From NCBI GenBank assembly GCA_964636495.1, contig CAZWSL010000001.1, positions 1 through 64,000 of the forward strand: a DNA stretch of 64,000 nucleotides. The letters are read 5' to 3'. The notes under the pieces were generated by a model. The model did no database searches. It had not been told where the DNA came from and saw nothing but the letters and a program-made list of their open reading frames with translations. Position numbers and translations under genes: made by a program. Below, one piece after another: positions 31,685 to 41,439 of the stretch (its first letter is position 1; every line of letters starts with the position of its first letter). This DNA comes from Desulfobacula sp964636495 (GTDB taxonomy: Bacteria > Desulfobacterota > Desulfobacteria > Desulfobacterales > Desulfobacteraceae).

Positions 31685-32431
31685 TTATTCTGGTAAAGGG
31701 ATAGTGACTTTAAACTCAGCGCCTTTACCATCATCGGAATTCAGAACAAGGTTGCCCCCCATATCTTTCAGCAGGACCATGACACCTGCAAGACCGAGCC
31801 CGTGACTCTCTATGGCATTCTCAAGTGATGATCCTGTGGTAAAGTAGGTTTCAAATATTTTTTTATGATCTTCCCGGGGGATGCCTCTTCCATCATCTCT
31901 GATTCTTAATATCAGCTGGTTTTCAATTATTTTTCCTTCAATTTCTACAATAACGCTTTTGTGTTTAAAAGCATTTGTAACAATGTTTCTTAAGATCTGT
32001 TTTACCTTGGCGTAATCAAGATGTACTTTAGTCATCCAGATCCCTTTATCAAATGCCAGCCTGACACCTTTATTTTCAAGAGTATGGACAAGCTCTTCAT
32101 AGCTTTGAGTTTTTCTGATCTGCTCAACAAAATCAGGATCAGAAAGGTCAAAATGTTCAATTAAAACTGATCTTACAAGCTCAAAAACAGGAAAGTCACT
32201 GTTTATCATAACGCCTTCCCTTGATCGTCCAAGCTCAAGCACGTCATTTACAAGTCTCTGGGTCGTGAGTGTGTTTCTTATAATTCTTTTTAACACTTTA
32301 CTCTGTTTGTCAGTCAATGAACCATATACATCCTGGCGGTTTAAAAGTGATTTTGCCCCTGCATCTATTACTGAAATAGGGACTTTTAAATCGTGAACAA
32401 GAATTTCTGTTTTTATTGAATTGTCTGACAT
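31685..32431 (-). CDS. Histidine kinase without sensor domain
   Basis: The 248-residue protein starts almost directly with the phosphoacceptor helix: His13 in ILVHDLKVPISV. It continues with the dimerisation helices and a complete ATPase domain (N box ILRNIVTNAFKH, DDGRGIP, FETYFTTGSSLENAIESHGLGLAG, GKGAEFKVTIPLP). There is no PAS, GAF or membrane segment, so input must come from a partner. It lies convergent with the receiver at 31161 (stop codons 32 bp apart) and divergent from the PAS/GAF kinase at 32588, suggesting a local phosphorelay. Confidence 0.83.
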   Translation of the reverse strand: MSDNSIKTEILVHDLKVPISVIDAGAKSLLNRQDVYGSLTDKQSKVLKRIIRNTLTTQRLVNDVLELGRSREGVMINSDFPVFELVRSVLIEHFDLSDPDFVEQIRKTQSYEELVHTLENKGVRLAFDKGIWMTKVHLDYAKVKQILRNIVTNAFKHKSVIVEIEGKIIENQLILRIRDDGRGIPREDHKKIFETYFTTGSSLENAIESHGLGLAGVMVLLKDMGGNLVLNSDDGKGAEFKVTIPLPE

Positions 32432-32587
32432 TTTATACCTCGATTTATTTTTACCTTTACCTTTTCCAGGATTAATTTAAAAATCCTTGCATTAACAAGC
32501 CTGGATTTTATATATAGTATTTAAAAAATTCATAAATTTGTTATACGGGGATCAATCAGAGTTGTAAAGTCTTTATGGAGTTTATTT

Positions 32588-34921
32588 ATGAACAAGTCTA
32601 AAAATCAGAGCAGTGTTATTGAAAAACTGAAAAATCAGATTAAGGAATTAGAGAAAAAAAACCAGGAGCTTCATGATATAATATACAATGCCCCTATTCC
32701 TATATTTGCAATTGACAGTGACCATAAAATTACACATTTTAACAAAGCTCTGGAAAATCTGAGTGGACTTTCCAGAGATGATATGATCGGTACGGATCAG
32801 CAATGGAAAGCCTTCTACTCAAAAAAAAGTCCCATTATGGCTGATTTTATGATCGACAATGCCCCTAATTCAAAGATTATAGAACATTATGGCGAAAATG
32901 TGATTAAATTCACGGATTCCAATGAGCATTTTGAAGCGACAAAATTTTTTCCGGATCTGGGTGAACATGGTAAATGGCTTTCTTTCAGCGCCTCTGCAGT
33001 AACCGATGAAAAAGGAGATATCACAAGTGCTGTTGAGACCCTTAAAGATGTTACAGAAAAGAAAAATGCCCAGAAAAAAACCAGAGAGTTGTATCGAATT
33101 TACCAGAAGCTTATGGATTTTATTCCCTACCCAGTAGTTGTTTATGATGAAAATGGTCTGGTTTTATATCTGAATCCATCTTTTTCAACAACTTTTGGAT
33201 GGTCCAGTGAAGAGTTGACTGGCAAGCCCGTCCCCTTTGTTCCTGAAGGGCTTGAAGCGGAAACCAGTGACATGCTGAATAAATTTATTGAAGACAAATC
33301 CCTTACCCGCTATGAAACCCAGCGCCTGACAAAAGAAGGCAAAATTCTTGATGTTGTGCTCTGGGCAGATTCCCACTCAATAGGGAAATCTAATTCAATA
33401 CAGAACTTTGTTATCTTGAGGGATATAACAAAGGAAAAAAGACTGGCGGCAAATAACCAGACTATAATGAGGATAAGTGCTGTCCTTCCTGAATATCTTG
33501 AGCTTGAAGAGTTGATGAATTATATCTCAAAAGAGGTGAAAGGTCTATTAAATACAGAAGGTGCTCTGGTACTTCTATATGATGAGATAACAGATGAACT
33601 TTTTTTTATGGGTGCTGCCTATGATAACCATGATACACAGAAAAGAGCAAAAACATTCAGATTTCCTGCTGATTCACTTTTAGCAGGAGAGATCATAAAA
33701 ACAGGGGACTACGCTCTTGTAAATGATACTGAAAAACTGAGAAAGGATTATCCTGACAGGGATGAAAAACTGGGATATAAAACGACCAGTATTCTGAATG
33801 TTCCCATTAAAAATGACGACAGAATAATAGGTGTTCTTTGTGCAATCAATAAAAAACAGAATAAGTTTGACTATAATGATATGGAACTGATGTCAATGAT
33901 TGCAGGAACCTGTGCTCTCTCAATTGAAAATGCAAGATTTGCTGAAGCTGTCAGAGATGCCTACCGTGATGTGGCATCCATGAACAGGGCAAAAGGTAAG
34001 GCTATTAACCACCTTTCCCATGAATTGAGAACACCGGTTGCAGTTCTTACGGGCTCTTTGCAGATTCTTCAAAAAAAACTTGAATCAATTCCTGAGATAA
34101 CTGTTGATGGCACTTTGTATCGTATTGAACGAAATTTAAACAGAATAGTTGAAATCCAGGATGAAGTAGCTGACATAATGGAAGATAAAACATATGCTGC
34201 CCAGAAACTCCTGCTTAAAATGTTTGAGGTATGCAAAGATGAACTTGAAACCCTTATTCTTGAAACCTATCCTGAAGATGATTTTGAATCTTCCATTAAG
34301 CAGTTGATTGATGAAAAGTTCGGTCCAAGGTCAATAATGTATTCAGATATTGATTTTTCACACTATTTTGAGAAACTTTATGCTGGTATCGAACCTGAAT
34401 TTGGATTTAGGGATCTTGATATCAAAACGGTTATTGATGATACCCCGCCATCTTTTAAACTCCCGGAAGAGATTCTGACTAAAATGATTACAGGACTCAT
34501 AAAAAATGCCATTGAAAACACTCCTGACAAAGGTAGGATAGATATAACCATAGAATCGCAGGAGAGTGGTGTTCAATTCAGTATCCACGATTTTGGCATT
34601 GGAATCGTAAAAGATCACCAGAAAAGAATCTTTGAAGGGTTCTTTAATACCCAGGAGACGTTGCTGTATTCTACTAAAACACCTTATGCTTTTAATGCAG
34701 GTGGAAAAGGAGCAGACCTGCTGAGAACAAAAATTTTTTCAGACCGTTTCGGGTTTACACTTGGTATGGAATCCCAATATTGCAGGTTCTTAATGGAAAA
34801 TAAAGATATTGTCTGCCCTGGAAATATTGAAAAGTGTAAATTCTGCAATGATAAATCAGACTGCTTAAAGTCTGGAGGATCAGTTTTTACACTCTTTCTC
34901 CCGATTGTACAAAATAAATAA
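32588..34921 (+). CDS. PAS-PAS-GAF histidine kinase with cysteine cluster in the catalytic domain
   Basis: The protein has 777 residues and no membrane segment. A short coiled coil (5-30) leads to two PAS domains (about 28-155, 165-285) and a GAF domain (about 295-455). His478 in HLSHELRTPV is the phosphoacceptor. The ATPase domain has MITGLIKNAIENTP, HDFGIGIV and the unusual GGKGADLLRTKIF region. Before the last strand comes an insertion with Cys732, 743, 750, 753 and 759 (CPGNIEKCKFCNDKSDC), able to bind a metal or Fe-S cluster, so ATPase activity may be redox-gated. The upstream gap (32521-32587) contains TTGTAAAGTCTTTAT, an imperfect dyad. Confidence 0.85.
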   Translation: MNKSKNQSSVIEKLKNQIKELEKKNQELHDIIYNAPIPIFAIDSDHKITHFNKALENLSGLSRDDMIGTDQQWKAFYSKKSPIMADFMIDNAPNSKIIEHYGENVIKFTDSNEHFEATKFFPDLGEHGKWLSFSASAVTDEKGDITSAVETLKDVTEKKNAQKKTRELYRIYQKLMDFIPYPVVVYDENGLVLYLNPSFSTTFGWSSEELTGKPVPFVPEGLEAETSDMLNKFIEDKSLTRYETQRLTKEGKILDVVLWADSHSIGKSNSIQNFVILRDITKEKRLAANNQTIMRISAVLPEYLELEELMNYISKEVKGLLNTEGALVLLYDEITDELFFMGAAYDNHDTQKRAKTFRFPADSLLAGEIIKTGDYALVNDTEKLRKDYPDRDEKLGYKTTSILNVPIKNDDRIIGVLCAINKKQNKFDYNDMELMSMIAGTCALSIENARFAEAVRDAYRDVASMNRAKGKAINHLSHELRTPVAVLTGSLQILQKKLESIPEITVDGTLYRIERNLNRIVEIQDEVADIMEDKTYAAQKLLLKMFEVCKDELETLILETYPEDDFESSIKQLIDEKFGPRSIMYSDIDFSHYFEKLYAGIEPEFGFRDLDIKTVIDDTPPSFKLPEEILTKMITGLIKNAIENTPDKGRIDITIESQESGVQFSIHDFGIGIVKDHQKRIFEGFFNTQETLLYSTKTPYAFNAGGKGADLLRTKIFSDRFGFTLGMESQYCRFLMENKDIVCPGNIEKCKFCNDKSDCLKSGGSVFTLFLPIVQNK

Positions 34922-34930
34922 AAAAAATCT

Positions 34931-34959
34931 TTGACAACCTGAATAAATTCAATTACTAT
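34931..34959 (+). promoter_or_regulatory. Promoter of the 504-residue ligase gene
   Basis: A perfect TTGACA (34931-34936), a 17-bp spacer and TACTAT (34954-34959). The start site would be near 34966, just ahead of the palindrome at 34975-34988. Confidence 0.72.
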
Positions 34960-34974
34960 TTTCAAACATTTGAG

Positions 34975-34988
34975 ACCGAGCGCTCGTT
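34975..34988. promoter_or_regulatory. TetR-type operator-like palindrome
   Basis: A 10-bp perfect palindrome CGAGCGCTCG (34977-34986) extends to 14 bp with one mismatched pair. It is strikingly GC-rich in this AT-rich gap and lies just downstream of the predicted start site, where a repressor would block transcription. The form resembles operators of TetR-family regulators of acyl-CoA genes. No tetR gene is in the window. Confidence 0.5.
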
Positions 34989-35014
34989 TGGATTTTTTAA
35001 AGGAGTAAATTTAT

Positions 35015-36529
35015 ATGAATGATTTTCATAATTTAACTTTTTTTGATATTTATGAAAAAAATGCACTTTACAGAGGTTCTTCTACTGCAATCTGCCAGGG
35101 AAACAAGGAAATAAGCTATTCTCAGCTTTTTTCAGAAACCGTAAAGCTGGCCAATGGGTTAAAGAAACACAACCTTCCATCCGGTTCAAGAATAGCAGTT
35201 TTATGTAAAAATCATCCTCTTTTTTTTCATCTCTTTGGTGCTGCATCTTTATTAGACCTGACACTTGTTCTCATTAACAGACGTCTGAGCCTGGATGAGA
35301 TTGCGCACATAGTAGAAGATACAACACCTTCAATTGTTTTTGCTGATGAAGAGATGGCAGATCAGACAGAAAAACTGAAAAACGCTTACTCCTCTATTGA
35401 GCATGTTTATATTGCAGACAATAAAGAGAGTGGCTTTCTGGATCTTTATGATCTGTCATCTTCCGATACAGACGGTTCAGAGAATTCACCATCCAGCATG
35501 AACTCTCCTTTTGTGATCATTCATACTGCAGCAATGCAGGGAAAACCAAGGGGAGCTGTATTATCACAGAATAATATTATTCAGTCAAACCAGCAGGTAA
35601 TCACTGCATTCAACCTGGATGAGACAAAGGCCTATTTAAATATCCTTCCCCTGTTTCATATCATGGGAGTCAATCTTGGTCTGGGTATTCTTCAGGCCGG
35701 CGGAAGAAATATTATTCAGGAAAAATTTAATCCGGCTGAAACCCTGGAACTTATTCAGGAACGGAAGGTTAATATCTTTGGATCCTTTCCCCCCATACTG
35801 TCAAATCTTCTGGATGCAGTAAAAGAGAATCATTATGACCTGTCCAGCCTTGAAATAGCAGCCGGTCTTGATATGCCGGACAGTGTCAAAGAGTGGGAAG
35901 CATTAACTGCTTCAAAATTCTGGACCATGTATGGTCAGACTGAAACCTCCGGTTTAATAACCTTTGCCCCATATTTTGCAAAACCAGGTTCAGCCGGCGT
36001 GGTATCCACACTTGCAAATATCAAAATTGCGGATGATTTTGATAATTTTCTGCCCTGTCGGGAAACCGGTGAGATTTTAGTGAGAGGACCTGTCGTTTTC
36101 CAGGGATACTGGAATGCTGATGAACTTAATGAGCACACATTTAGAGGCGGATGGCACCACACAGGTGATCTGGGTATGATTGATTCTGATGGATATCTTT
36201 TTTTTAAAGGAAGAAAGGCGGAAAAAGAGCTTATCAAACCAGGAGGAGAGAATGTATTTCCTGCTGAAGTGGAAAAAGCAATTGTTCAGCATGAGGCAGT
36301 AAATCAGGTGTGTGTATTCGGGGTTCCGGACAAAAAATTTGGTGAAGGCATTAAAGCAGTATGCTCATTAAATCGCGGTTTTACCCTTTCCAAAGATGAT
36401 TTGATCAAATTTACCGGTTCATTGATCGCCGGTTATAAAAAACCAAGATATGTAGAGTTCATAGGTGAACTGCCGAAAACAGATAATGGCTCCATAGATC
36501 GTGAAAAAATAAAAGTAGAATATAAATAA
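35015..36529 (+). CDS. AMP-dependent synthetase/ligase family protein with altered signature motifs
   Basis: The 504-residue protein belongs to the class that activates carboxylic acids to acyl-AMP and then acyl-CoA. The usual glycine-rich loop (TSGTTGxPKG) is HTAAMQGKPRGAVLS. MYGQTE, HTGDLGMIDSDGY, and RKAEKELIKPGGENVFPAEVE are normal. The invariant lysine of the final motif (PxTxxGKxxR) is Ser493 (PKTDNGSIDR). That lysine is needed for adenylation in well-studied relatives, so activity may be lost or changed. It has a consensus promoter and TetR-like operator upstream and precedes the ABC transporter operon by 150 bp. A substrate is not predictable. Confidence 0.8.
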   Translation: MNDFHNLTFFDIYEKNALYRGSSTAICQGNKEISYSQLFSETVKLANGLKKHNLPSGSRIAVLCKNHPLFFHLFGAASLLDLTLVLINRRLSLDEIAHIVEDTTPSIVFADEEMADQTEKLKNAYSSIEHVYIADNKESGFLDLYDLSSSDTDGSENSPSSMNSPFVIIHTAAMQGKPRGAVLSQNNIIQSNQQVITAFNLDETKAYLNILPLFHIMGVNLGLGILQAGGRNIIQEKFNPAETLELIQERKVNIFGSFPPILSNLLDAVKENHYDLSSLEIAAGLDMPDSVKEWEALTASKFWTMYGQTETSGLITFAPYFAKPGSAGVVSTLANIKIADDFDNFLPCRETGEILVRGPVVFQGYWNADELNEHTFRGGWHHTGDLGMIDSDGYLFFKGRKAEKELIKPGGENVFPAEVEKAIVQHEAVNQVCVFGVPDKKFGEGIKAVCSLNRGFTLSKDDLIKFTGSLIAGYKKPRYVEFIGELPKTDNGSIDREKIKVEYK

Positions 36530-36541
36530 AAATTTATTATA

Positions 36542-36563
36542 TCAAGATGGGAATTTATCTTGA
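36542..36563. promoter_or_regulatory. Inverted repeat before the ABC transporter operon
   Basis: TCAAGAT (36542-36548) and ATCTTGA (36557-36563) form a perfect 7-bp pair with an 8-bp spacer. TTGACA at 36560-36565 overlaps its right arm and may be the operon's -35. It could be an operator or a weak terminator of the ligase gene. Confidence 0.4.
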
Positions 36564-36681
36564 CATGAAAATAAATAATTGAATAAGTTGAATATCAGGA
36601 AAAACAATTACAGCAGGTTTAATGTAAACAGGTATTTGTTGAGTTTGAGAATAACTTGATTTTTAATAATTTGGATTTTTT

Positions 36682-37443
36682 ATGGCACATTTAAATGTTT
36701 CAGATGTTACACTCTCTTTTGGCGGACTCAAGGCCCTGTCCAATGTGGATATGAAGATAGAGCCGGGTCTTATCACATCAATTATCGGTCCTAATGGTGC
36801 TGGAAAAACCAGTATGCTGAACTGCATATCTGGATTTTACCATCCCACCCAGGGAAGTATTTTTTATAAGGACAAAGAGTTGACCCATGCATCACCGCAT
36901 CAGGTGTCAAACATGGGGATTTCAAGAGCCTTTCAAAATTTGGAACTCTTTTCCGGCCTATCGGTTCTTGACAATCTTCTTCTTGCAAGGCATCAGAATT
37001 TGAAATACAGTTTTTTTCATGCTGTCTGGTTTTTGGGAAAAGCTTCAAGAGTTGAAGCTGAAAATAGAGAATATGTAGAAGATGTAATCGATTTCATGGA
37101 GCTTGAACCCTATCGCAAAAGTCTGGTTGGTAATTTAAGCTATGGACTGCAGAAAAAGGTTGAAGTGGCAAGGGCTTTAACCCTGGCCCCTGACATACTG
37201 TTGCTTGATGAGCCAATGGCAGGAATGAATCAGGAAGAAAAAGAGGATATTGTAAGGTTTGTGATGGATATTCAAAAAGAGAGGCAGATCACTGTGGTTC
37301 TTGTTGAGCATGATCTTGGTGTTGTAATGGATATCTCAGACCGTATTTATGTTCTTGATTTTGGTGAAGTAATCGGTTCCGGAACACCTGAAGAGGTTGC
37401 ATCAAATCCCAAAGTCATTGAAGCTTATATTGGAGAGGATTAA
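36682..37443 (+). CDS. livG: Branched-chain-type ABC transporter ATPase, LivG
   Basis: The 253-residue ATPase has Walker A GPNGAGKTS (about 38-46), an extended insertion typical of LivG (SFFHAVWFLGKASRVEAENREYVEDVIDFMEL), signature LSYGLQKKVEVARAL, Walker B ILLLDEPMAGM and the switch VEHDLG. In complex with LivF it powers uptake through LivH/LivM. It starts the operon livG-acsL-livH-livM-livK-livF. The ribosome binding site is weak. Family members move branched-chain amino acids, other amino acids or organic acids. The embedded acyl-CoA synthetase argues for an organic acid here. Confidence 0.9.
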   Translation: MAHLNVSDVTLSFGGLKALSNVDMKIEPGLITSIIGPNGAGKTSMLNCISGFYHPTQGSIFYKDKELTHASPHQVSNMGISRAFQNLELFSGLSVLDNLLLARHQNLKYSFFHAVWFLGKASRVEAENREYVEDVIDFMELEPYRKSLVGNLSYGLQKKVEVARALTLAPDILLLDEPMAGMNQEEKEDIVRFVMDIQKERQITVVLVEHDLGVVMDISDRIYVLDFGEVIGSGTPEEVASNPKVIEAYIGED

Positions 37444-37447
37444 TTAA

Positions 37448-39373
37448 ATGAATAAAAATGATGAACTGCTAAAATACTCAATTCCCCAATTGCTTCGCTG
37501 GAGGGTTTCACAGACGCCTGACAGACCGGCATTAAGGGAAAAAGACTTTGGGATCTGGAATGCATATACCTGGAAAGATTATTATGATTATGTGCGAAAA
37601 ACAGGTCTTGGGCTAAAGGCTTTAGGACTTGGTAAAGATGATACCATTGCAATAATAAGCGATAATATACCTGAACTTCTTTTTGTTGCAATAGGCGGGC
37701 ACTCTATTGGCTGTATCTCCGCCGGGATTTACCAGACAAGCATGCCGGATGAAATTGCCCAGATTCTCGGTTATCTTAAGGTAAGTGCAGTATTCTGTGA
37801 CAATCAGGAACAGGTGGATAAAGTTCTTGAAGTGCGTGACAAAATCCCCAATGTGAAAAAAGTTATTTTTGAAGATCCCCGGGGTATGAGAAATTATATG
37901 TCTGATGAGTGGTTCATTGATATAACTGACATATATAAACTTGGAGATGAAGAGAATAAAAAAAATCCAGAACTGTTTGAGAGTCTGATCGATCAGGGCA
38001 AACCTGACGATGTCTGCCATCTCTGTCTGACTTCCGGGACAACAGGTCTTCCAAAAGGGACCATGATGACCCATAAAAACTATATAAATATGGGTGTCAA
38101 AATTACCCAGGTTGATCCTCTTGAACAGACAGATGAATATGTCTCTTTTCTGCCTTTTGCATGGATTGGCGAACAGATGAATTCTTTCGGAGTTGCAATG
38201 GCAACGGGGATTACCGTTAATTTCCCTGAATCTGTTGAGACGGCCATGACTGACTTAAAAGAGATCGGTCCCCACTTCATGTTTGGTGCGCCAAGAATCT
38301 ATGAAACCATCAGATCTGAGATCTGGCTTAAAATTGATCAATCCTACTGGCTCAATAAGCTTTTTTATAACTATTTTATCAAAGTAGGTCTTGAAGCAGC
38401 TGATTATAAAATGACCGGCAAATCAATGCCGATCGGATTAAAGATTAAATCATGGCTTGGAACACAGATGGTGATTCGGCCCCTTATCAATCAGATTGGA
38501 CTTTTACGTCTGAGAAGGGCATATACTGGAGGTGCTGCATTAGGGCCGGAACTGTTTACCTTTTACCAGGCAATTGGAGTGAATTTAAAACAGATCTACG
38601 GGCAGACTGAAATTACCGGGATTGCTTATATGCACAGAGATGGTGATGTAAGGCCTGATACAGTAGGAAAACCATTGCCGGGTACAGAGTGTAAAATTTC
38701 TGAAGATGGTGAAATCCTGTCAAGATCCGCTTCGGTCTCTCCGGGTTATTACGATCTTCCCGAGAAAACAGAAGAGGCACTTGAAGGAGGGTGGCTTCAT
38801 TCGGGTGATGCCGGTATTATCGATGAACACGGCCATTTGATTGTTATTGATCGTCTTTCCGATGTTATGCATAATAATGAAGGAAAGATGTTCTCTCCGA
38901 TGTTTTTAGAGAATTCCCTTAAATTCAGCCCATATATAAAGGAAGCAGTGATCTTTGGAAATAAAGAAGATTATGTGGCATGTCTTATTAATATTGATCC
39001 GATAGTTGTCGGTAAATGGGCAGAGGACAGGGGGGTTTCCTACAGTACATTCATGGACCTTTCCAGCAAGGATGAAGTGTATGAACTTATAATGGAACAG
39101 GTAGAGGATGTAAATTCAAGAGCGGAAAAGGAGCATTTTAAAATAAAACGGTTTGCTCTTCTTTATAAACTTCTTGATGTGGATGATGGTGAATTAACCA
39201 AAACAGGTAAGATTCGTCGTAAATTTGTACAGGAGCGGTATCAGAATCTTTATGATTCACTTTATGATGAGGGTGTTGATGAAAAAGAAGTTGAAGCCTC
39301 TTTCACATATCAGGACGGGCAGTCAACTGAAGTTAAAACAACTATTAAGTTTTTCACAGTGAAAGGAGTCTAA
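37448..39373 (+). CDS. Long-chain-type acyl-CoA synthetase within the ABC transporter operon
   Basis: The 641-residue cytoplasmic or membrane-associated enzyme joins a carboxylic acid to CoA with ATP. Intact motifs are CLTSGTTGLPKGTMMTH (AMP loop), IYGQTEITG, GWLHSGDAGIIDEHGHL and the final lysine in LTKTGKIRRKF. It belongs to the FACS-like long AMP-ligase group, with about 100 extra residues relative to the 504-residue ligase upstream. It lies four bases after livG and nine bases before livH, so it is co-translated with the transporter. The simplest idea is that the imported acid is trapped as a CoA ester at the membrane. Confidence 0.88.
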   Translation: MNKNDELLKYSIPQLLRWRVSQTPDRPALREKDFGIWNAYTWKDYYDYVRKTGLGLKALGLGKDDTIAIISDNIPELLFVAIGGHSIGCISAGIYQTSMPDEIAQILGYLKVSAVFCDNQEQVDKVLEVRDKIPNVKKVIFEDPRGMRNYMSDEWFIDITDIYKLGDEENKKNPELFESLIDQGKPDDVCHLCLTSGTTGLPKGTMMTHKNYINMGVKITQVDPLEQTDEYVSFLPFAWIGEQMNSFGVAMATGITVNFPESVETAMTDLKEIGPHFMFGAPRIYETIRSEIWLKIDQSYWLNKLFYNYFIKVGLEAADYKMTGKSMPIGLKIKSWLGTQMVIRPLINQIGLLRLRRAYTGGAALGPELFTFYQAIGVNLKQIYGQTEITGIAYMHRDGDVRPDTVGKPLPGTECKISEDGEILSRSASVSPGYYDLPEKTEEALEGGWLHSGDAGIIDEHGHLIVIDRLSDVMHNNEGKMFSPMFLENSLKFSPYIKEAVIFGNKEDYVACLINIDPIVVGKWAEDRGVSYSTFMDLSSKDEVYELIMEQVEDVNSRAEKEHFKIKRFALLYKLLDVDDGELTKTGKIRRKFVQERYQNLYDSLYDEGVDEKEVEASFTYQDGQSTEVKTTIKFFTVKGV

Positions 39374-39382
39374 GGAAATCAG

Positions 39383-40276
39383 ATGAGTTATTTTTTTCAA
39401 ATTGTAGTCAGCGGTATCGTGGTTGGATCCATTTATGCCCTGGCAGCCCTTGGAATGGTACTTATATACAAGTCAAGCAGGGTCCTTAATATTGCCCACG
39501 GACAAATAATAGCTGCTGGTGCTTTTATAACATATTTTCTGACAGTAACGGTTGGTATACCGATATTCTTCTCTTTTATTGCCAGTATGATTATTACATT
39601 TTTCCTTGCAATGAGTGTTGAAAGAATATTTTTAAGACGTCTCATAGGAGAACCGATTATTTCAGTTATAATGGTAACAATCGGGCTTGGATCCATTATA
39701 GACGGTCTTATATATCTGACTCCATTTGGGACGGAAAATTTTTCCTTTCCAACATTTCTGCCACAGGAACCTCTCTCTCTCGGCGGTGTCTCCATATCCT
39801 GGACTCAGCTTGTGGGAGTCATCATAACCTTTGTATTGATCGGGGGATTCTCCTGGTTCTTTAAAAAATCAACTGTTGGTATATCAATGAGAGCTGTTTC
39901 TGATGATCAATTCGGGTCAATGTCTGTCGGTATTTCAGTGCCAAAGGTTTTTGGACTTGCATGGGCAACAGCCGGATTGTCAGCAGCAGCAGCAGGATGT
40001 ATCATAGGAAATATCACAGGTTTGAATTTTGACACTCTGCATGCATTTGGAATTGTTGTTTTTCCTGTTGTTATTCTTGGAGGCCTTGATTCAATACTTG
40101 GAGCAGTAGTGGGAGGTATAATCATGGGCCTTATACAGCAGTTTGCTTCAGGATATCTGGATGGCAATTTCGGACTCAATGGTACAGGCGATGTAATGCC
40201 CTATGTTATTTTATTAATTATACTTTGGTTTAAACCACATGGATTATTCGGTATCCATGAAATTGAGCGGGTGTAA
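39383..40276 (+). CDS. livH: Branched-chain-type ABC permease, LivH
   Basis: This 297-residue permease has about eight membrane helices and the LivH hallmarks GIVVGSIYALAALGMVLIYKSSRVLNIAHGQ near the N-terminus and GISVPKVFGLAWATAGLSAAAAG before the C-terminal helices. PVVILGGLDSILGAVVGGIIMG follows. It forms the channel with LivM in the cytoplasmic membrane. Encoded nine bases after the acyl-CoA synthetase and four bases before livM. Confidence 0.9.
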   Translation: MSYFFQIVVSGIVVGSIYALAALGMVLIYKSSRVLNIAHGQIIAAGAFITYFLTVTVGIPIFFSFIASMIITFFLAMSVERIFLRRLIGEPIISVIMVTIGLGSIIDGLIYLTPFGTENFSFPTFLPQEPLSLGGVSISWTQLVGVIITFVLIGGFSWFFKKSTVGISMRAVSDDQFGSMSVGISVPKVFGLAWATAGLSAAAAGCIIGNITGLNFDTLHAFGIVVFPVVILGGLDSILGAVVGGIIMGLIQQFASGYLDGNFGLNGTGDVMPYVILLIILWFKPHGLFGIHEIERV

Positions 40277-40279
40277 TCT

Positions 40280-41374
40280 ATGTCAGAAAATCGATGGTTA
40301 GCAACAGGAAATTTTTTTACAACTTACCAACAGGAACAGAAGACATTTCTGACAAACCTGGACAGATCTATTTTCACCATGTTTCTTGTTATTTTGTTTG
40401 GATGGCCTCTGGTTTTTGAGTTGAGCAACAAATATATGCTGGTGGTGGATAATATTTTAATAGCCATTGTGGCCGTTATGGGGTTAAACCTTGTTACCGG
40501 TTTTGCCGGCCTTATTTCCATCGGGCATGCAGCTTTTGTAGGTGTTGGTGCGTATACCCTTGCATCTTTCAGTCAGGTTCTCGGTGATTCCCACACTATT
40601 ATTACACATTTCTGGCCTGTGATGATTATTTTAAGCGGAGCCATGGGTGCCATTTTTGGAGCAGTTGTAGGCCTGCCTGCCCTGAGATTGAAACATCTCT
40701 ATCTTGCCATTGCAACTCTATCCTTTCAGATGATTTTTGAGTGGACTATTCAGTTTTTGACTTTTTTCAACCAGGGGCAGACTATCTATATCGGACGGGT
40801 TTTCTGGATTACCGGTAAAGTGGGGAGGCGTGATCATTATGTGTTCTGGTATTTTGTCATACTGACCATAGTTGTTCTCCTTGGATTTGGTATAAGAAAC
40901 CTGATGAAAACCAGATATGGAAGATCGCTGATAGCCGTAAGAGACAATGACAGAGCAGCAGATGCCATGGGGATGAACCCCGGACTCACAAAGGTGTATG
41001 CTTTTGCCCTTGCAGGCTTTTTTGCCGGTGTTACAGGAGCTTTACATGCCTATCTTTATCGCGGGGTGGGGTTTGAATCATTTACACTTCATGAATCAAT
41101 CGGGTATCTTGCCATGGCAATCGTAGGAGGCCTCGGTACGCTGAATGGATCTTTCTGGGGGCCTGTTGCCATAAAGTTTCTGGATCTTCAGGTTGAAACC
41201 CTTGCTGAAGTATCAGGACAGTATCTGCCTTCGAGTATGAATCTTGCAACTGCACTTAAACCTTTTACTTTTGGTCTTGTTATAGTATTATTTCTGATGT
41301 TTGAACCAAGAGGCATTGCAAACTGGTGGAGAATTACAAAATCGTATACCAAGCTGTGGCCATTCCGCTATTAA
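40280..41374 (+). CDS. livM: Branched-chain-type ABC permease, LivM
   Basis: The 364-residue permease has about nine to ten membrane helices, with LNLVTGFAGLISIGHAAFVGVGAYTLA, the EAA-loop-like region RYGRSLIAVRDNDRAADAMGMNPGLTKVYAFALAGFFAGVTGALHA, and a C-terminal AIVGGLGTLNGSFWGPV. It pairs with LivH. A long N-terminal part (about 40 residues, including FTTYQQEQKTFL) precedes the first helix. The next gene is the periplasmic binding protein. Confidence 0.9.
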   Translation: MSENRWLATGNFFTTYQQEQKTFLTNLDRSIFTMFLVILFGWPLVFELSNKYMLVVDNILIAIVAVMGLNLVTGFAGLISIGHAAFVGVGAYTLASFSQVLGDSHTIITHFWPVMIILSGAMGAIFGAVVGLPALRLKHLYLAIATLSFQMIFEWTIQFLTFFNQGQTIYIGRVFWITGKVGRRDHYVFWYFVILTIVVLLGFGIRNLMKTRYGRSLIAVRDNDRAADAMGMNPGLTKVYAFALAGFFAGVTGALHAYLYRGVGFESFTLHESIGYLAMAIVGGLGTLNGSFWGPVAIKFLDLQVETLAEVSGQYLPSSMNLATALKPFTFGLVIVLFLMFEPRGIANWWRITKSYTKLWPFRY

Positions 41375-41439
41375 CTGCTGCAGCTATAAAAATATGTTTT
41401 TTTTGTATTTAACCTGAAACGTAAGAAAAGGAGGAAAAG

